This document shows, one piece after another, positions 1 through 11,370 of a DNA stretch of 64,000 nt. A model generated the notes under the pieces. The model was not told the DNA's origin and made no database searches. It saw only the letters and a program-made list of their open reading frames with translations. Within the stretch, counting starts at the first letter, position 1. Every line of letters starts with the position of its first letter. The position numbers and the translations under genes were made by a program. The stretch comes from Cristatella mucedo (Eukaryota; Bryozoa; Phylactolaemata; Cristatellidae), in assembly GCA_009760855.2 (NCBI GenBank), contig WPIO01000022.1, positions 2,923,001 through 2,987,000 of the forward strand, given 5' to 3'.

Positions 1-459
1 AACCTTTTCTTAAGAGTCGAGCACCGAGCTCGAGCACAACTACTCGACTCGGATGTGCCTGCCAGGCACCGAGCTCGAGCTTCGAGTTGCCGCTTAATCT
101 GGCATCCACCAGTGCATCAGCCGTGCGCGCGCACCAACACACCGAGACGGGACGTGTGCAAGACAAAGAAAACAAACAAGAGAGGTCCCGCTTGCAAAGT
201 GCAGCACGTGACTCTGCCTCAAATCGAGAGGTGGCGGGAACCAGTGACTCTGCAGGGCAGTCCGCGTGACATGAGCGCCGTGGCGCAAATCGATGTAGCA
301 GCCATAGAATGCTGCTACGAAGGTGGCGCCGAACGACGACTGCAGCAAAACTGGCTATTTTTCAAGAACTACAACTGCAGAACAAAGAGGTTCTTTTCCT
401 GCCGACGGCCGGCAGCAGGAAAGACCACTTCCGGCAGCAGTCGGAGCTAGCAGCAGTGG

Positions 460-501
460 CTGCTGCCTTTGCCGCCGTGGCTGCTGCCTTTGCCGCCGTG
501 G
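460..501. repeat. 21-bp perfect tandem duplication in the RNF11 3' UTR
   Basis: Two adjacent copies of a 21-base unit rich in CTG and GCC (460-480 and 481-501) lie just downstream of the RNF11 stop on the minus strand. No AATAAA is visible on the minus strand between 543 and the window edge, so the transcript end is probably outside the window or uses a variant signal. Confidence 0.7.
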
Positions 502-542
502 TTATCAGGCTCGCTGTCCCCGTCTCGGCGGCGGCGTTGGCA

Positions 543-717
543 TCAATAGGCGGCGCCAAAGGACGAGAACAGGGCGGCGTCGACGGGCTCCATGCACGAT
601 GGACAGGTGAGCGAGCGCAACAGCCAGTCCTCGATGCATTCCTTGTGGTAGATGTGAGCGCACGGCAAGTAGCTCAGCACGTCACCCGCCTCGAACTCGG
701 CCACGCATATGGCGCAC
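543..717 (-). CDS. RNF11: RNF11-like RING-H2 E3 ubiquitin ligase, terminal coding exon
   Basis: The minus strand encodes about 57 residues containing a complete RING-H2 finger. The ligands read in order as CAIC, then CAH with IYH, then CPSC, with the WL pair before the last ligands that RING-H2 domains use to bind E2 enzymes. The end, SCMEPVDAALFSS, is almost the same as the distinctive C-terminus of vertebrate RNF11, followed by GAAY and a stop at 543-545. A polypyrimidine tract and AG at 718-719 precede the exon, whose first base completes a split codon. RNF11 is a small membrane-anchored partner of Nedd4-family ligases that acts in endosomal and TGF-beta/NF-kB regulation (family knowledge). 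The N-terminal exons with the myristoylation site and PPxY motif were not found in the window; they must lie at higher coordinates or be too diverged to see. Confidence 0.88.
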
Positions 718-2849
718 CTGCAGAGCAGCAGCGATTGCAATCAATGCAGACGAGACGCTCGACGTTAAATTCCAATTTCGCAACAACAAGCAACCAGTGG
801 TAACTACAACTAGGGGTATTTCGGGAACCATCACCGTCTTCTTATAATATCAATACGAATACACTTTTTTTTTGTAATATTAGCACGGCAAACGTCCGTG
901 CAAGGCTAGCAATATACAAACTGCATTTTCCAGCAGCACTGGCAATTCCAATTACTCCTTCTTCAGACTCAGATCCGAATGCAAATACCGCAAGCATCAC
1001 ACAAATATGGCGAATGAATGCAGTCAGATAATACATTTTTTTTTGCTGAAGTGGTATGAATCCAATGCTAAACTAAAACTAGACCGACTGACACCGAGTG
1101 CCAGATCAAAACGGCAAGGGTCTGACAGCAAGAATTTAATGAAACACAAACAGGCTTAACTTAAAAAGGGGGTGGCTTTGAAAGGATGATGTTAGAAAAG
1201 ATCGATGTTAGCGCTGGCTGCTAGTCCTTCACAGAGAACTGAACGGAGAACGTGAAAAAAGCAGAGAAAAGCCTTTTAGACGAGTGCATATCGAAGGAGT
1301 GGGTGCTATCACCTTCCTTTGGGAAGGAGATGGCGGCGTTAATCCCTGCTTGGTCGCTAGTCCCAGCCTGCGAATAGCGAAACCGTTTTGGACAGCCCAA
1401 CATGAGGTGCAAGTACTGCACTCAAAGAATGATGCATGGTAGCTAAACCGAGCTTAAGGTGAGCAGTGTGACAGTCCTCTGAGCATGGACTGTGATGAAA
1501 CCGAGCACCCTCAAGAAGGTTTATGACAATACTTGCTTCCAACCCGAACAGACTAGCCCACCAGCCATTAGTTATTTGTGACCACGCACGAGCTGACTTA
1601 GCAACCGTGGCCTAAAATGTACACGATTCCTTCCCTTTTTGAGGATGGAGGAGTGAGCTACCCAGAGACAGCAACGACCGATGCTACTAGCATAGCTGCA
1701 TGGAGTGGAAGTGTGGTTGGCAGTGACTTCGAGCATGATATGATTGTGGTTGGTATACTATTAAGACAACGAAAAGGCTGCGTGAAAAGTTGAACATCGT
1801 AACTAAGCCAGCTCAAATGAGAAACAAGAGAGACAACCAACCTAGGTGCTTCCAGTTAATCCAATTGCATCAAGAACTCATGCAGCATTCAACCGGCTAA
1901 CCTTTGAAAGGGCTGACTTTTGAAAGGGCGGCTTCTTTTGCTGCAACTTTACCTTCTATCTCAGGTCTACCAGCCAGTAGCCTTCTGTCAGCCACTCGGT
2001 AGTCGGCCCGAAAGGCTACTCGGGTGCAGCACTACTTTAGCAAGGGTTCTATTACCACCAATCTTCATGGTTAGCATGGAACAGACATCAGGCAGAGGGG
2101 GCAAAGGTTTGACTGAATTTAATTAGGATTAGTCTGGATTTGGTAACTTAATGAATGGCAATTCATTCAGCTACCAAATCCAGGCCAATTTGCCATCTGC
2201 TTAAAAACGCAAGAGATACAGGTAAGCTTGGCAGATGGCAGCTGCACCAGCAGCAGCAAAAAAAGGGAAATGCAGTCAATGCTGTGGTAGCTATTTCACA
2301 GGCTTTGAGTTACGAGGCCACAGCTCGGCTCATTGGCTCACACTCATTCTAATGGCTCTAATGAAGCAAGTAGAACCATTCAGACACGACCGATGGTACT
2401 GCTAGCCGAGCCTCTACCAAACGATGCTAGCCACAGGCACAAGGTAGTATGACCAGAAAAACTGGAATGCGGCAGCTGCAACGCTCTTAATTTTACTAGC
2501 ACCCGACTATGCCATAAGTGGTGGCAGTGGCAAGTTGAAAACAGTAACAGCTGTGTGTGTGGCATTGGCCACGATTGCAAGCAGTAGTTGGCACGTACCA
2601 GCAACTGATCATTTTTAGCAAATTAAGCACAGTAATAAATCAGTTAATGCACAGAATTCAGTGACACGGCACAGTACCAGGCACCGGACCTGAGCAATCG
2701 CAGTAGGTGAGGGCAAGCGGTAGCAATAATCAAGCCAAAACGGTTTTTAAACATCTCATGCTGCTGGATGAACCAGTGGCTGAGCCAGCTTCTGAGCACA
2801 GTGAGCCACATCATGGCACGTTTGCTTCTGTCTGAGCATCACTGGTGCC
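718..2849. other. RNF11 intron/upstream sequence, no recognised gene
   Basis: Only short ORFs are present and none resembles a known domain. I saw no convincing exon of the RNF11 N-terminus on the minus strand and no clear repeat. Confidence 0.4.
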
Positions 2850-3970
2850 CAATAACAACAATAATAATTATAGTACTTTGTATAGCATCCATAGAAAACT
2901 TAATCTTTTTCTAGGCACTTCACATATGCTGTAAAGCAGCAGTTCTCAACCTGTGGATCGCAACCCCTTTGGGGATCGAACGACCCTTTCAAAGGGGTCA
3001 CATAAGACCATCGGAAAACATGCATTTCCATATTTTGCACACAATAGTTTTAAGGTTGGGGGTCGCCACAACATGAGGAACTGTATTAAAGGATCGCAGC
3101 ATTAGGAAGGTTGAGAACCACTGCTGTAAAGGAATCATTATCAAATAATTAGCGGCAGCATGCACAACGTCAACAAGCATAAAAATTGCTAGTGGTGACA
3201 TGTAGTGTCAACATGCAAAATATGGTCAGTGGCAGCATGCGAAGTATCAGCACGAATAAGCAACAAAAGACGAATCACAAGGACCCACTAAATACTGTGA
3301 CAAACAGGTGCATTTTCAGCTTTTTTTTTTTTAAATTTCAAGTCAGGGGATGTCGTGATGTCAGTCAGGGGATATCAGTCGGGAGAGAGTTCCAGGCTTT
3401 GGGAGTATACGAACTAAAGATAAGGTCTCCAAAGAACTTAGGGTTCACACGAGGTATAGCTAAACGATTCGAGTCATAAGCATTCTTCTGGTGGGGGTTC
3501 TGATAGGTAGGCTGGAGCCAGAGAATGAAGGGACCTAAAAGTGAGTGATAGAACCTTGGAAGTCGATGCGATGCTTGATTGGGAGCCATTGCAGGTCGGT
3601 GACAAGTGGTGTGATGTGGCAACTCACGACAACAAGCCTAGCTTCAGAGTTTTGCACCTACTGTAAGCACCTGATTGCACAGGCCGGTAGACCAGCAAGC
3701 AACGAGTTACAGAAGCAGAGATGGGATGTCACAAATGCATGGACCAATTTGGATGTAGTATCTCTGTCTAAGCAAGCCTAATTTTTAGCAATGTTATGTA
3801 ACTGGAAGTAGGCGGACGTGACTGGAGTGGAAGTGGTCATCTAGTGAAAGGTCATTTTGGAGCAGGACATCTAGATTTCGTGCAGATGATCAGGAAATAT
3901 GCTGGCAGAGCCAATTTGGAGCGTTAAGCTTTCCATTTTCTGAGTCACACTAGGTCGAATCGATTTCTAG
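2850..3970 (-). mobile_element. L2/CR1-like LINE fragment, 3' part, with nested hAT insertion
   Basis: Read on the minus strand this is the 3' portion of the window's main LINE. It carries the end of the reverse transcriptase ORF, with motifs such as HRLPRFYHSLLGPFILW and KAWNSLPT, then a 3' UTR, a hairpin tail (2890-2936) and an AAT-rich end near 2860. The ORF has lost frame several times. A 187-bp hAT MITE (2937-3123) splits the tail: the sequence on either side joins cleanly once one 8-bp duplicate is removed. The 5' edge near 3970 is approximate. Confidence 0.8.
2937..3123. mobile_element. SPIN-like hAT non-autonomous DNA transposon (MITE)
   Basis: The element starts CAGCAGTTCTCAACCT and ends AGGTTGAGAACCACTG, an inverted repeat of about 16 bases. 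Perfect 8-bp target duplications CTGTAAAG flank it (2929-2936 and 3124-3131), with the central TA favoured by hAT elements. Internal blocks such as GGGGTCACATAAGACCATCG and AACATGAGGAACTGTATTAA match my memory of the SPIN (Space Invaders) consensus, the family shared by bats, rodents, opossum, frogs, lizards, planarians, snails and a triatomine bug. There is no transposase ORF, so it would have been moved by a copy elsewhere. Family assignment is from recall and not from a search. Confidence 0.85.
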
Positions 3971-4974
3971 ATCCTCAATCTGGTGCCACTTCACTCGCTT
4001 ACACCAGAGCCTACTGTTATTAACGGGGTGCAGCAGCTTCCATGTCTGTATAGCACAAGGTGGCACACAGTGGCAGTAAGGGTACCAATCCTTGCAGATG
4101 AGCGACAAATACCAGTGAAGCCCTGAACATTTGAACCACGGCTAGTGACTTGTCGGAGCAGTACCAATACATGCAGTCGATGGCATTGGAACGGCAGTAA
4201 TGAAGAAAGCCTTAAGATAACAAGCCCGTAATTCTTCCTGTGTGCTTCACGTGCTTACCTGCGCGCGCGATTCAGTGCATGCTACCAATCGGGGCTCCAA
4301 CTACAGGCCGGCCGATGCAATGTCAGAGGCATCAAGCAGCCTCATCCTTCAGCTGGTCTTGAAGGGGTAGCTTAATGCAGACCAACACCTGCTGACATGA
4401 CATCCACCTCAGATGTCGTATCCACAATACAGTCCAGGCTACACATTAGGTTCAGGCATGCTAGGTTTACGATACGTTAGGTTTTAGGCTCTGTGACATA
4501 GCATTTAGCACATACTTGAACGGCAAATAAATCAATAAATTTCCAATTGAAATTAGAGTTTTCAGTTTGATGCAACGGACAAGGAGTGCAAATCCTGCAA
4601 CAGCCCAGGAGCCTATACTTTAGATGAATCTAATGCAAGCACCTTTTTGCAGGTATAGACTTAGACCGAAAGGCATGGACACAATTAAAACGTTAGTGAG
4701 TCCACTGCTGCCCGAGTTAAGAAATTGATCGAAAAATCTACACAATGCTAAGCATGTAGGTAGTGGATCCACTCCCATGACTACTGTCAGTGAAATGTGC
4801 CCTGCCATCGCTTGAACAGACTTGTGCGTGCCTCATACCGTCTTGGACAAGCACACAGGTATATCCAACTTGCAGCTTTTTTCTAATGCCACAACATTGC
4901 GCAAATCGGTCTTAAACTGCTGTAGAACTGCATTCACAGCAGCCACACTGCCCCCTCCATGGAGTAGCCCAGGA
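3971..4974. other. Unassigned sequence
   Basis: No gene, repeat family or RNA was recognised. The ORFs are short and lack plausible splice context. Confidence 0.35.
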
Positions 4975-5125
4975 GTTCACACGTCACAGAAGATGCTCGC
5001 ACTACACGACTCAAGTCGTGGGTTCGAATCCTACAGCATACAAATCTTTCATTGCCCACTGAAAGCAGGTTGGGTAAATAACTGCTAAGGATTTTCTTCA
5101 GATATATAAGAGGCTGTTGAATTAA
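4975..5125 (+). mobile_element. Divergent SINE-B copy (tRNA-derived)
   Basis: A pol III B-box-like GGTTCGAATCC sits at about 5019-5029, preceded by TCGTG. About 80 bases on, AAGAGGCTGTTGAATTAACC matches the tail of the better preserved copy at 38738-38895. The middle is diverged, which suggests an old insertion. Confidence 0.6.
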
Positions 5126-5699
5126 CCGAGATTTTCTTTACACTGATTTCAGATTCAACCTGCATGGGCAAGGAGAGATCCAGTATCAAGACAAGCAAGC
5201 AACTTCTGCAACTTGATCAGACAAAAACCGCCACAGCTATTCCCATGAAACCCCTGGCCTCATCTACCATCCAGATATGCAATCTGTCTTCTCTTTAGCC
5301 ATTGGTGGTCATTGCATACTACTACCGAAACTCTTCTTTACATACCAAGCTACTATTATCCTAGCCCCACATGAGGTACACCTGGACTACCATAAAGCTC
5401 ATACGAACAACACATTCACAAGCATAACCACACATATAGGCATTATGCATGCTGCAAGACCACATCAAGCAGAATCGATGGCCTCCTAAGCAACTCACTA
5501 ACTCAACCATTCGGTAACGGTAAGATGATTTAGCAGGTGGTACTGCAATGACACACCTGCATACTCTCCCACAGCACACGGTAAAAATATGGTTAACAGA
5601 AAACACTTAGGGGGAGGGGCAGCTCGGACTTAGCAGCACACTTGTACAGGTGAGAAGGCCATGTGTGTGGGAAAATAGTTTAGCTGATTTAAGAGCCTC

Positions 5700-5775
5700 A
5701 TTTATATAGAGGCAGAAGAGCCCTTAGGGCTATCACCACTGCTTGAAGCAAGCTATAAAGAGTCGCCCACTGGAC
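5700..5775 (-). mobile_element. SINE-B fragment (3' half)
   Basis: The minus strand carries the SINE-B body: GCGACTC, the GGTGATAGCC block, AAGGGCTCTTCTG and a short TATA-AA end. The tRNA-like head is missing. Confidence 0.6.
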
Positions 5776-6771
5776 ACTAGATCGCTAACGAACAAAAATG
5801 TGTGGTGTTTAGATTCAATGCCTGAAAACACTAAGAGTTGCAAACTGAACGTGAAGGAAAGTGGCAGTTTCTATGCTGCACCCTTGGTTAGCTGCACGAG
5901 TGACTGAATAACAGCAAGCCGGTAGAGCCGATGAACATTAAAATTCGTCAAAAGACCATCACTACTAGATGTCGGAATCAGTGCAGACGGTGCAATCGGT
6001 TCACCTATACTGGCTCGTTCATTCATTCGCCAATCCATAAATCAATAACTGCCGAAAGCCATGTACAAAAGCATGCCCACACGAGCCTGGACACCCTATT
6101 GTGGGATATGAGAAGAAAGGCCAGCTGATGAACCAATCTATTAACGCCATAACCACTGCAGTGTATTAAAAATTCAACACTTGCCAAATTTAAGATAACA
6201 CGCCGATATCTCTCGTGTTGCAGCAGCTCGAGCAGCCAAAGCTACCAGCTGGGAAAGGGGGTCGAATTAACATTCCCAGACTCCTAGCGACCGTGCCACT
6301 GTTAAGTTAGCCAGTCTGAGGCCCATCAGCCACTGCTGGCCCCCCAAGTGGATCTTCCTCGGGCTTCTCTGCGGCATATCCCCTAGTGCTTTAAGCGTGG
6401 CTCCGGCCGGACTTCACTGAGGCAGAAGAGTAAAGTAGACGGAGGACGGGGTGGGGCGGAACAATGTTACATAAAGACCCGAGAAAGAAGGGTGAGGACG
6501 AACGCGGTTGGCTGGCGGCTGTCCAGCAGCTGTGGGAGGGGGTTAGGTTTTGATTTATGACTCACGAAATTAGACAGGAGGGGGACGGACGGGCCAAATC
6601 AATGCCGGGAAGGCTCCAGCAAACCGCAGGATGAAGGTGACACGGCAACCATGAGGACTGCCGTGGCACGTGGCAAGAGAAAAACCCAAATTGCGGGCTT
6701 GGCGGTAGCATTTCATGCGGACAGTCTCAAAACGAACCGGTGGCTGCTACATCTCACGAAAGTTGAAGTGA
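5776..6771. other. Unassigned sequence
   Basis: No recognisable gene or repeat. The ORF from 6651 runs into a CT-rich tract and reads as low-complexity serine/leucine residues, so it is not treated as coding. Confidence 0.35.
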
Positions 6772-6842
6772 ACTCTCTCACTCTCTCGCACTCACTCTCT
6801 CTCTCTCTCGCGCACACTCACTCTCTCTCACTCACTCTCTCG
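6772..6842. repeat. Imperfect (CT/CA)n microsatellite
   Basis: A run of CTCTCT broken by CA dinucleotides. It accounts for the serine/leucine-rich translation across it. Confidence 0.85.
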
Positions 6843-6849
6843 CCAGTTT

Positions 6850-8480
6850 GGCTACCCTCCGTAATTAAGCGCATGGCAAATGGCAACGTCAATAGCAGCC
6901 GCACAAGCCACGGCAGCAGCAGCAGCCACGAGCCTGCGACGACACAATCCAAGGCTAAGAACGCGATTCCAACTTACTCCCTAGCCTTTTTACTACCGTC
7001 GTATATCCCTGTGGGAATCTGTCGGATCAGACCCATCTTCTGGGCCAGTTTGGCATTGTCAGCTGCAGCAGGATGCCTTTGACTAGTTAAGGAAACCATT
7101 CGGCTTTCAGGAGCTGGGGCCGCCTATGAAGTGGAAAGAAGATCGCAATGCACGCCCACGTGGCTGGCTGCAAGCTGTCAACAAATGCAGCGCTACCCAT
7201 GAGCGAAAGTCGCTATGGAGCAGTAGACACGCGCGAGACACACCTGATGAGCCGCGCGGCTTTGTCTGCTCCGCCAGGGACTGGGCTGGTCGCTGCCGTC
7301 CTCGTCGTCCCGCAGAGGCATGAAATCGCTTGTGGCTGGTTGGCTGAAGCAATTGCCCATTCTTTACGTAGAGGGATGCACCGAAGAACGAAGCACGCTG
7401 AAGCAGCAGCAGTGCGTGGAACCCTTTACATTGTTTGCCCGCGACACACTCGGTACAGACGATGACGCAGTCAGCTGTCAGGGGCTGCCCGTGAGGCTCC
7501 AGACAAAGCCGCAGGATACACGGCTAATGCGGCGTCAAGTAGTCCCTCTGCTATCATTGCGCCCGGTGGGCCGCCACCGCTACGCGTTGTCTTGCACGGA
7601 CGCGAACGTGCTTCCAGGCTATGGTGCTGATTCGGCGCCTCAAGATTGCTACGGTTACTGCAACTGAGGCGCGAGCACCTTTATTCTCGTATGTCGTCAG
7701 CGGCTGCACACGCCTGCTCGCCCACTGTTTACAAGCAGAACTTCCGCCAACAGCGAGTCGACGTCTCAGCATTTCTGCTACGTGGGCTTGGCGGGATGTA
7801 CGCTTTTGGTTGTTGTGTTGTGAAGCGCCGATAAGAGAGACTGTTTGGACTTGCAGCTGTGTATCTTCTCAGGTATCTGCGTAAAATATCTCGGAGCCGA
7901 TATTGTTTATAGCGGCATGAACCATATGGGTCCACCTGCTTGTAGGTAGTTTGCTGGCTCGTTGCCCCGTCTATCTGCTTGACATCCGCGGCCGGGGTCA
8001 ATTCGGGAGGCAATTCTAAGCGACCTTGGGTTAGAGAGGCCGTCATTATGTCTACTTGAGATCCGTTAGAGGTTGATCTGAGATAATTTCCAGCTTCGTC
8101 GGAGGTCTCGCGTTATTTCCATGCGGTCGGCGAATTGCAGGAAACGCCGGCTTTAGAGCTAATCACATACAGTAAGTAGTATGTACGAAGAAATCGCCCC
8201 TCCATGTTCACCTGCAGCACTGCTTAGCCGTTGCAGCTTGAACGAGTGACTCAACTGACCGGGGTCATCCTGCGAGCCTGCGTGCAGTCCCTGTGCCCTG
8301 CCAGCCCGTGGAAGACCGATCGGTTATAATGTTATTAGGTACGACTAAAGTGCTTATTACATCATTACCGCTTGTTTCTAACATTGTACAAAGAATGTAA
8401 AAATGTTATATGAAAAGTGTATAGTATATTTTCCGACTAAAATTCCTGGCGAGTTATGTATTTTATTTTATATTTTATAT
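6850..8480. other. GC-rich stretch with overlapping ORFs, no gene called
   Basis: Base composition rises here and long ORFs of 60-115 codons appear in several frames on both strands, as expected by chance in GC-rich DNA. The best plus-strand one (7320-7667) has no recognised domain, splice context or family. A promoter or 5' exon of a neighbour could lie here, but nothing in the sequence proves it. Confidence 0.3.
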
Positions 8481-8494
8481 TTTTCTTAAATTGA

Positions 8495-9640
8495 ATGATT
8501 ATAAAACCAACTTACTAGTTATGGGCAAACCAAGTGCGATTCAGAACTGAGAAAAGTTAACGCTCACAATCGGCTCTGCAAGCACATCTCTTGAATCTGC
8601 ACGAAATCTAGGTGTCCTGTTCCAAATAACCTTCCACATCCATCTTTGTGACGACCACTCAGCTCTACAGTCAAGTCTGCCTACTTTCAGCTACATGACT
8701 TAGCTCAAATTTGGGCTTTTTTTTTTTAGACAGGAATACCGTAACGAAATTGGTCAATCTAGTTGTGATATCCTGTCTCGCCATTTAACAGGAACTTAAC
8801 GCACAAATAAAGGTCAAATCACAGGGACCCACTAAATGTTGGGATAAATAGGTGCATTTTTAGCTTCTTCTAAATGTGGTCAAGTCAGGAGATGTCGTCA
8901 CGGAAGTCGGGAGTGAGTTCCAGGCTTTAGGAAGCATACGAACTAAAAGCACGGTCTCCAAAGGATATGAGATTTGTACGAGGTATAGGTAAACAGTAGA
9001 TTCCGAAAAGCTGGTGATACGATGCTTAGTCTGGCGGTAGAGTAGATCTGATAGGTAGGCTGGAGCCACCAAAGAATAAAGGGACCTACAAGTGAGTGAC
9101 AAAACCTTGAAGTCGATGCATTGCTTGACTGGGAGCCAGTGCAGGTTGGCTAGAAGTGGTGTGATGTGGCAACTGTGATGCTCACGACAGACAAGCCTAG
9201 CTGCAGAGTTTTGCACCAGCTTTAAGCGCCTGATTGCATAGGCCGGTAGACCAGCAAGCAGTGACTTACAGAAGTCAAGACGAGATGTCACAAGTTCATG
9301 GACCAACTTAAATGTGGTATCCCTGTCTAAACAAGCCTGAATTTAAGCAATGTTATGTAACTGAAAGTAGGCAGACTTAATTGTGGAGCTGATGCCATGT
9401 GATTCGTCCTTTACATGCTTATACGTGCTCACACTTGAGCATGCTGCCACTAACCATATTTGCATGCTGACCCTGTGCATGTCACCTCTAACCATGTTGT
9501 GCTTGTTGTCTTTGAGCATGCTACCACTAATTATTCAACCATGCTTCCTTTAAAGTAATTGCAAAGTGCCTAGAAAGAGACTGAGTTATGTGAAGGGGCT
9601 ATAACAAATGTATTATTATTATTATTATCTTAACTTCACT
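8495..9640 (+). mobile_element. L2/CR1-like LINE copy with an inverted internal segment
   Basis: Three blocks of one LINE family lie side by side. At 8495-8790 the plus strand reads reverse transcriptase sequence (LLVMGKPSAIQ, ARNLGVLFQ, SAYFQLHDLAQI). At about 8816-9395 the minus strand reads the following RT part over 148 codons, including [19 protein letters not shown] and ITPLLANLHWLPVKQ. At about 9392-9640 the plus strand resumes with the 3' UTR and ends in (ATT)n. The inverted block stops at the point in the element where the plus-strand 3' UTR takes over. Confidence 0.8.
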
Positions 9641-9916
9641 AATGTTTTTGCATATTGCCTCGGGGTGGAGAAAGAACTGAATTGGTAACATATAACCGTG
9701 TTCGGCATGGTCATCGCATGATCAGCCGTTGGAGTTCGACAAAGTATGAATTGAATTAGTGATCTAGTCCGCCATGACCTCGGAGGTTATTGCCGAGTAT
9801 TAGCATTTCGGGCAGAGCTGGCATTGTGAGCAAGCATCGTTAGAACTGGAGATACGAACAAGGTGCTTAGCAGCCTCCCTAAATGGATAGACTGTAGTCT
9901 TGACTGATATTTCTGA

Positions 9917-9948
9917 GTGCATTATTATTATTATTTTTATTATTATAC
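9917..9948. repeat. (ATT)n tract, probably a decayed LINE tail
   Basis: The tract follows GAGTGC, as the L2-like tails in this window end in a short base run and then ATT repeats. No RT sequence remains attached. Confidence 0.45.
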
Positions 9949-10474
9949 CCTTCGAGCTCATACGATGTAAAAGCAAATAAGCAGAACTATGAATGTCCAT
10001 CAGTTATGCATAACAGGATAGGGCAAACTGTGGCAGCAGTCAGCTTTTAAGATCGAGGTGCTACTTTTACAGCATGACTGCATTTTGACTTCTGGCTTAT
10101 TATTCTGTTGCACCTACTCGCTGAGCTCTTGACGATTTCATTCTGTACCCAGCTGACCGTTCACTGTCTGCTGCATTAAAGATATAGCCGTCTTATCGCT
10201 CGGCTAGCATGTACAAGCGGCATGTGGCTGAAATGAGGTGGCACGTCTGGGCCATCAAGTTCGTAAAGACCATCTCCCGGCTTGTTAGCTCTCTGTAGAC
10301 CGTACCGACTCGGCAGCTTCTCATAGTGACTTCCGTAGACCCGAACCGCAAACGATCGCTGTGATAGCTAACTTGTCGAGGTCTGATAAACAAATCGAGA
10401 GTGTGATCCTGCATGTTTTGGACTATGTATTAGGCCGCTCGACTGAACAGCTTCCCTGACTAACAAAGAAACAG

Positions 10475-10713
10475 TCTGCTTGTGCATGTACGCATTTATG
10501 AAAGCCTGGGTGCGCGTTAGTGCACCTGCACAGGGTGGCAGAGCCGGTTGCTGGCAGACCCCAGCCCTCCCGATGCTGGTCGGATGGCAAAAGCATGACG
10601 TGGCCTTCTTCTATCGAAAATATCTTCAACACCGTGTGCGGCTTCCCTTTTGTGTCGGGACGGAGGAGCAAGTGGCAGCAGCCGATGCTATTTTTGCTGG
10701 GTGGCTCCTGTGA
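10475..10713 (+). CDS. Candidate exon or chance ORF, unrecognised
   Basis: After an AG at 10473-10474 the plus strand is open to a TGA at 10711-10713. It reads a varied-composition peptide with segments such as HDVAFFYRKYLQHRVRLPF and EEQVAAADAIFAGWLL. A 116-codon minus-strand ORF overlaps it, so at most one is real. No family was recognised and there is no phase-matched neighbour. Confidence 0.2.
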
Positions 10714-11229
10714 GCTGTGGCATGTCCATATCAGGCATCCCATCGGTAGCTGTCGTTGCTCACCATCCCTCACTAGTGGCTAGTCAGTCGCCCCCCCTCA
10801 TACCATGATTTCCCTGTTTTACTCTGACTCTCCTAGTCTCCCGATTATTTCATTATCTTTGTGTCCCCGACGTAGGCAGACAATACTGTAGTAAGTACCG
10901 GTATAAAAACTTAATATTGGCTTTCTGTGCAGCACCGAAGGGAAATCTGTCAGCCAATAACTGCCTTGAGGAGACTTTTGCCGATCTCTCAGCTGATGAG
11001 ACCGGATCAGGGCTAGCACTACTCGCCAGGCATGATGCCACATTTGTATGGTTCTGGCTCCAAACAATACTGCCAATATAAAGGGATACTCTTGTTTTGG
11101 GCACTATTACTTATACCGGAAAAACCATTTGTCGATTGGTCAGTCACAGTGTGTGCAATTTCAGCGCCTGTAAGGACATAAAGGATAATTCACACCGTTG
11201 GAGCAAATGCTATGAGAAGGATGTTTTTT

Positions 11230-11370
11230 AGCTTCTGTTTAAATATCATCAAGTCAGGCGATGTCTTGATGTCAGTTGGTAGTGACTTTCAGGCTTTGAG
11301 AGCATATGAATTAAAGGCCCGGTCTCCAAAGGATTTGAGGTTGGTTCGAGACACTTACAAGATAGGTAAC
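11230..11370 (-). mobile_element. Short L2-like LINE fragment
   Basis: On the minus strand the fragment matches the 3' end of the RT ORF in the other copies: the CTCAAATCCTTTGGAGACCG block, then the frame-shifted NSLPT region and the start of the 3' UTR. Confidence 0.65.

Noticed and set aside
7320-7667. 115-codon ORF as a gene
   Set aside because: It starts at an ATG but lies in a GC-rich region with equally long ORFs in other frames, and shows no domain or splice support.
8860-9306. A cellular gene encoding the 148-codon minus-strand protein
   Set aside because: The sequence is the C-terminal part of an L2-like reverse transcriptase, repeated at 21 kb and 36 kb.
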